Origin: Neonectria sp. B-13
Taxonomy: Eukaryota > Ascomycota > Sordariomycetes > Hypocreales > Nectriaceae
DNA: 64,000 bases
Reading direction: 5' to 3'
Assembly (NCBI GenBank): GCA_002682825.1
Contig: NOKP01000014.1
Location: forward strand, 1,351,781-1,415,780
The notes beneath the pieces are model-generated. The model was not told the origin of the DNA. It did no database searches and was given only the letters and a program-made list of their open reading frames with translations. Shown piece by piece: positions 62,946-64,000 of the stretch. Made by a program: the position numbers and the translations under genes. Within the stretch, counting starts at the first letter, position 1. Each line of letters opens with the position of its first letter.

Positions 62946-64000
62946 TGCTACACGCAGTTACGTGGGTAGGAAGGTACAGCGCAGCCATCATCCTCCCCAC
63001 TCACCCATCCATCCACTCGTCCACCCATTACTCACACCCACACGCAATTCCACACGTTTACGCTCCTCCCCCTCGCGACCTAGAGGATAGCATCCGAAGC
63101 CTCGGTCGACTTTACACCTTCACTCTGCAAGATGGGATGGCTGGGATAGGGGGACGAGGACTGGTACATATCAAACCCCCACCTAAGCCTGCCAGCCTTA
63201 CTACGCATTGCCTTCCTATGTATGTTCGAATGCTGCAATGCCGCCTCCTTCTTAGGCACGTCGTCTTGGTGTAAAGATACCAAGACTAATACCTTAGTTC
63301 TTCGCTAAGAAGTACTAAAAGTCGAGGTGGAGGTGGGGAAAATCAACGGCAAAGCCACTACGCGCACGTTGGTACGGTACCTCGTCTGGCCTGGATGAGA
63401 CTCTGCAGTAGGGGTAGTAATTACGGTCCAGCCGCATGTACCGAGCTTCGGCGCTCCATGCTTCCTTCCCCGGGCAGTTGGTAGCAGCAGAGCCCCATCC
63501 CCATCCCCCATACTATTTGGTACCTGCTATCCTCGATGTGACAATGCCCCATAGGCCATCCCCATCTTCTCTCCCCATCCTCACATCCCCATCGTCTATC
63601 CCCATCTTCTAGCTAATCCCCAGCCCCCCGGCCCAGCCCCTGTCCAGTCCCACGCCGACTTTCCAACTTCCCAGCTTCCCGACCCCAGTCCCGCCGAAGC
63701 CAGCCAGTCTGAGCCTCCCCTCACCTCATGTCTCCGTATCAAACCGCCGCTTCGTCTCCACACACTAGGTGTACTGAAGCACTGAGGCAAGCACTGAGGC
63801 CCTAACCTAAGCCCCCCGGGGGTCCTGGGGCTCTGAGGCTGCCACGGAGTACTTTGCGACCAGTAAGGACCAGGGACTGGGGGGAGCAGGTACTACCCAG
63901 TCGAGGTACCACCTACCCTGCCAGGTGCCTTCATACCTTCTCGCATTACCTGATCTTACCTTTATCCTCTCTCTGAACCCTCCAGCCTCAATTACTCCCC

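Larger units (their letters stand above)
60761..64000. other. gene-free low-complexity region at the window end
   Basis: 3.2 kb with no supported gene. It holds GA-rich, GTTGGC-type and GCCGTT-type runs (see repeat entries) and CCATC/CCCAT runs near 63540-63620. The last 60 bases are pyrimidine-rich and contain an ACCT-rich stretch, like a fungal leader, so a plus-strand gene may start past 64000. Confidence 0.45.

Overview
The window looks like a piece of a filamentous ascomycete chromosome, most likely a Sordariomycete and possibly Hypocreales; the genus cannot be read from it. The signs are short introns (mostly 42-140 bp) with GT...YAG ends and CTAAC/CTGAC-type branch sites, CT-rich leaders, GC-rich coding DNA, and clear fungal orthologues. 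I rebuilt 22 protein-coding genes by choosing splice sites that keep the family alignment and frame. Exon coordinates are in the entries. I saw no convincing tRNA, rRNA, CRISPR array, transposon or secondary-metabolite cluster.

Layout. 1-3242: a less GC-rich segment with a Zn2Cys6 regulator and a DJ-1/PfpI gene that runs into a 100-N assembly gap (3243-3342). 3343-9335: about 6 kb of gene-free, G-rich and low-complexity DNA. 9336-15322: a Cdc25-type Ras exchange factor (SH3, WW, RasGEF) converging on a hydrophilic stress-protein-like gene. 15323-19251: a 3.9-kb divergent intergenic region. 19252-29172: a second Zn2Cys6 regulator, SAGA subunit Sgf73, a peroxisomal carrier, a NOSIP-type zinc-finger protein, tafazzin and the Pho85 kinase. 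30144-46411: a septin-like GTPase with a C-terminal hydrophobic segment, a peroxiredoxin-like protein, Dml1/Misato, poly(A) polymerase, an FHA-forkhead factor and Clu1. 46998-60760: an 875-residue protein of unknown function, a ferric reductase, an SLC35F6-like transporter, a Yippee protein, a DUF2985 membrane protein, tRNA-splicing endonuclease subunit Sen15 and a zinc alcohol dehydrogenase. 60761-64000: gene-free low-complexity DNA, ending in what looks like the leader of a gene beyond the window.

The genes are mostly core eukaryotic housekeeping genes in alternating divergent and convergent pairs, not an operon-like functional cluster. Loose themes are nutrient and Ras/Pho85 signalling (Cdc25, Pho85), mitochondrial biology (tafazzin, Clu1, Dml1) and RNA processing (Pap1, Sen15, NOSIP-like).

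No clear new biological system emerged. The observations I rate highest are a five-copy decapeptide array with SUMO-consensus motifs in poly(A) polymerase, a membrane-tailed septin-like GTPase, the conserved-looking 875-residue unknown, two convergent gene pairs whose stop codons lie only 37 and 39 bp apart, a perfect 14-bp-arm hairpin, and G-quadruplex-type tracts next to the assembly gap.
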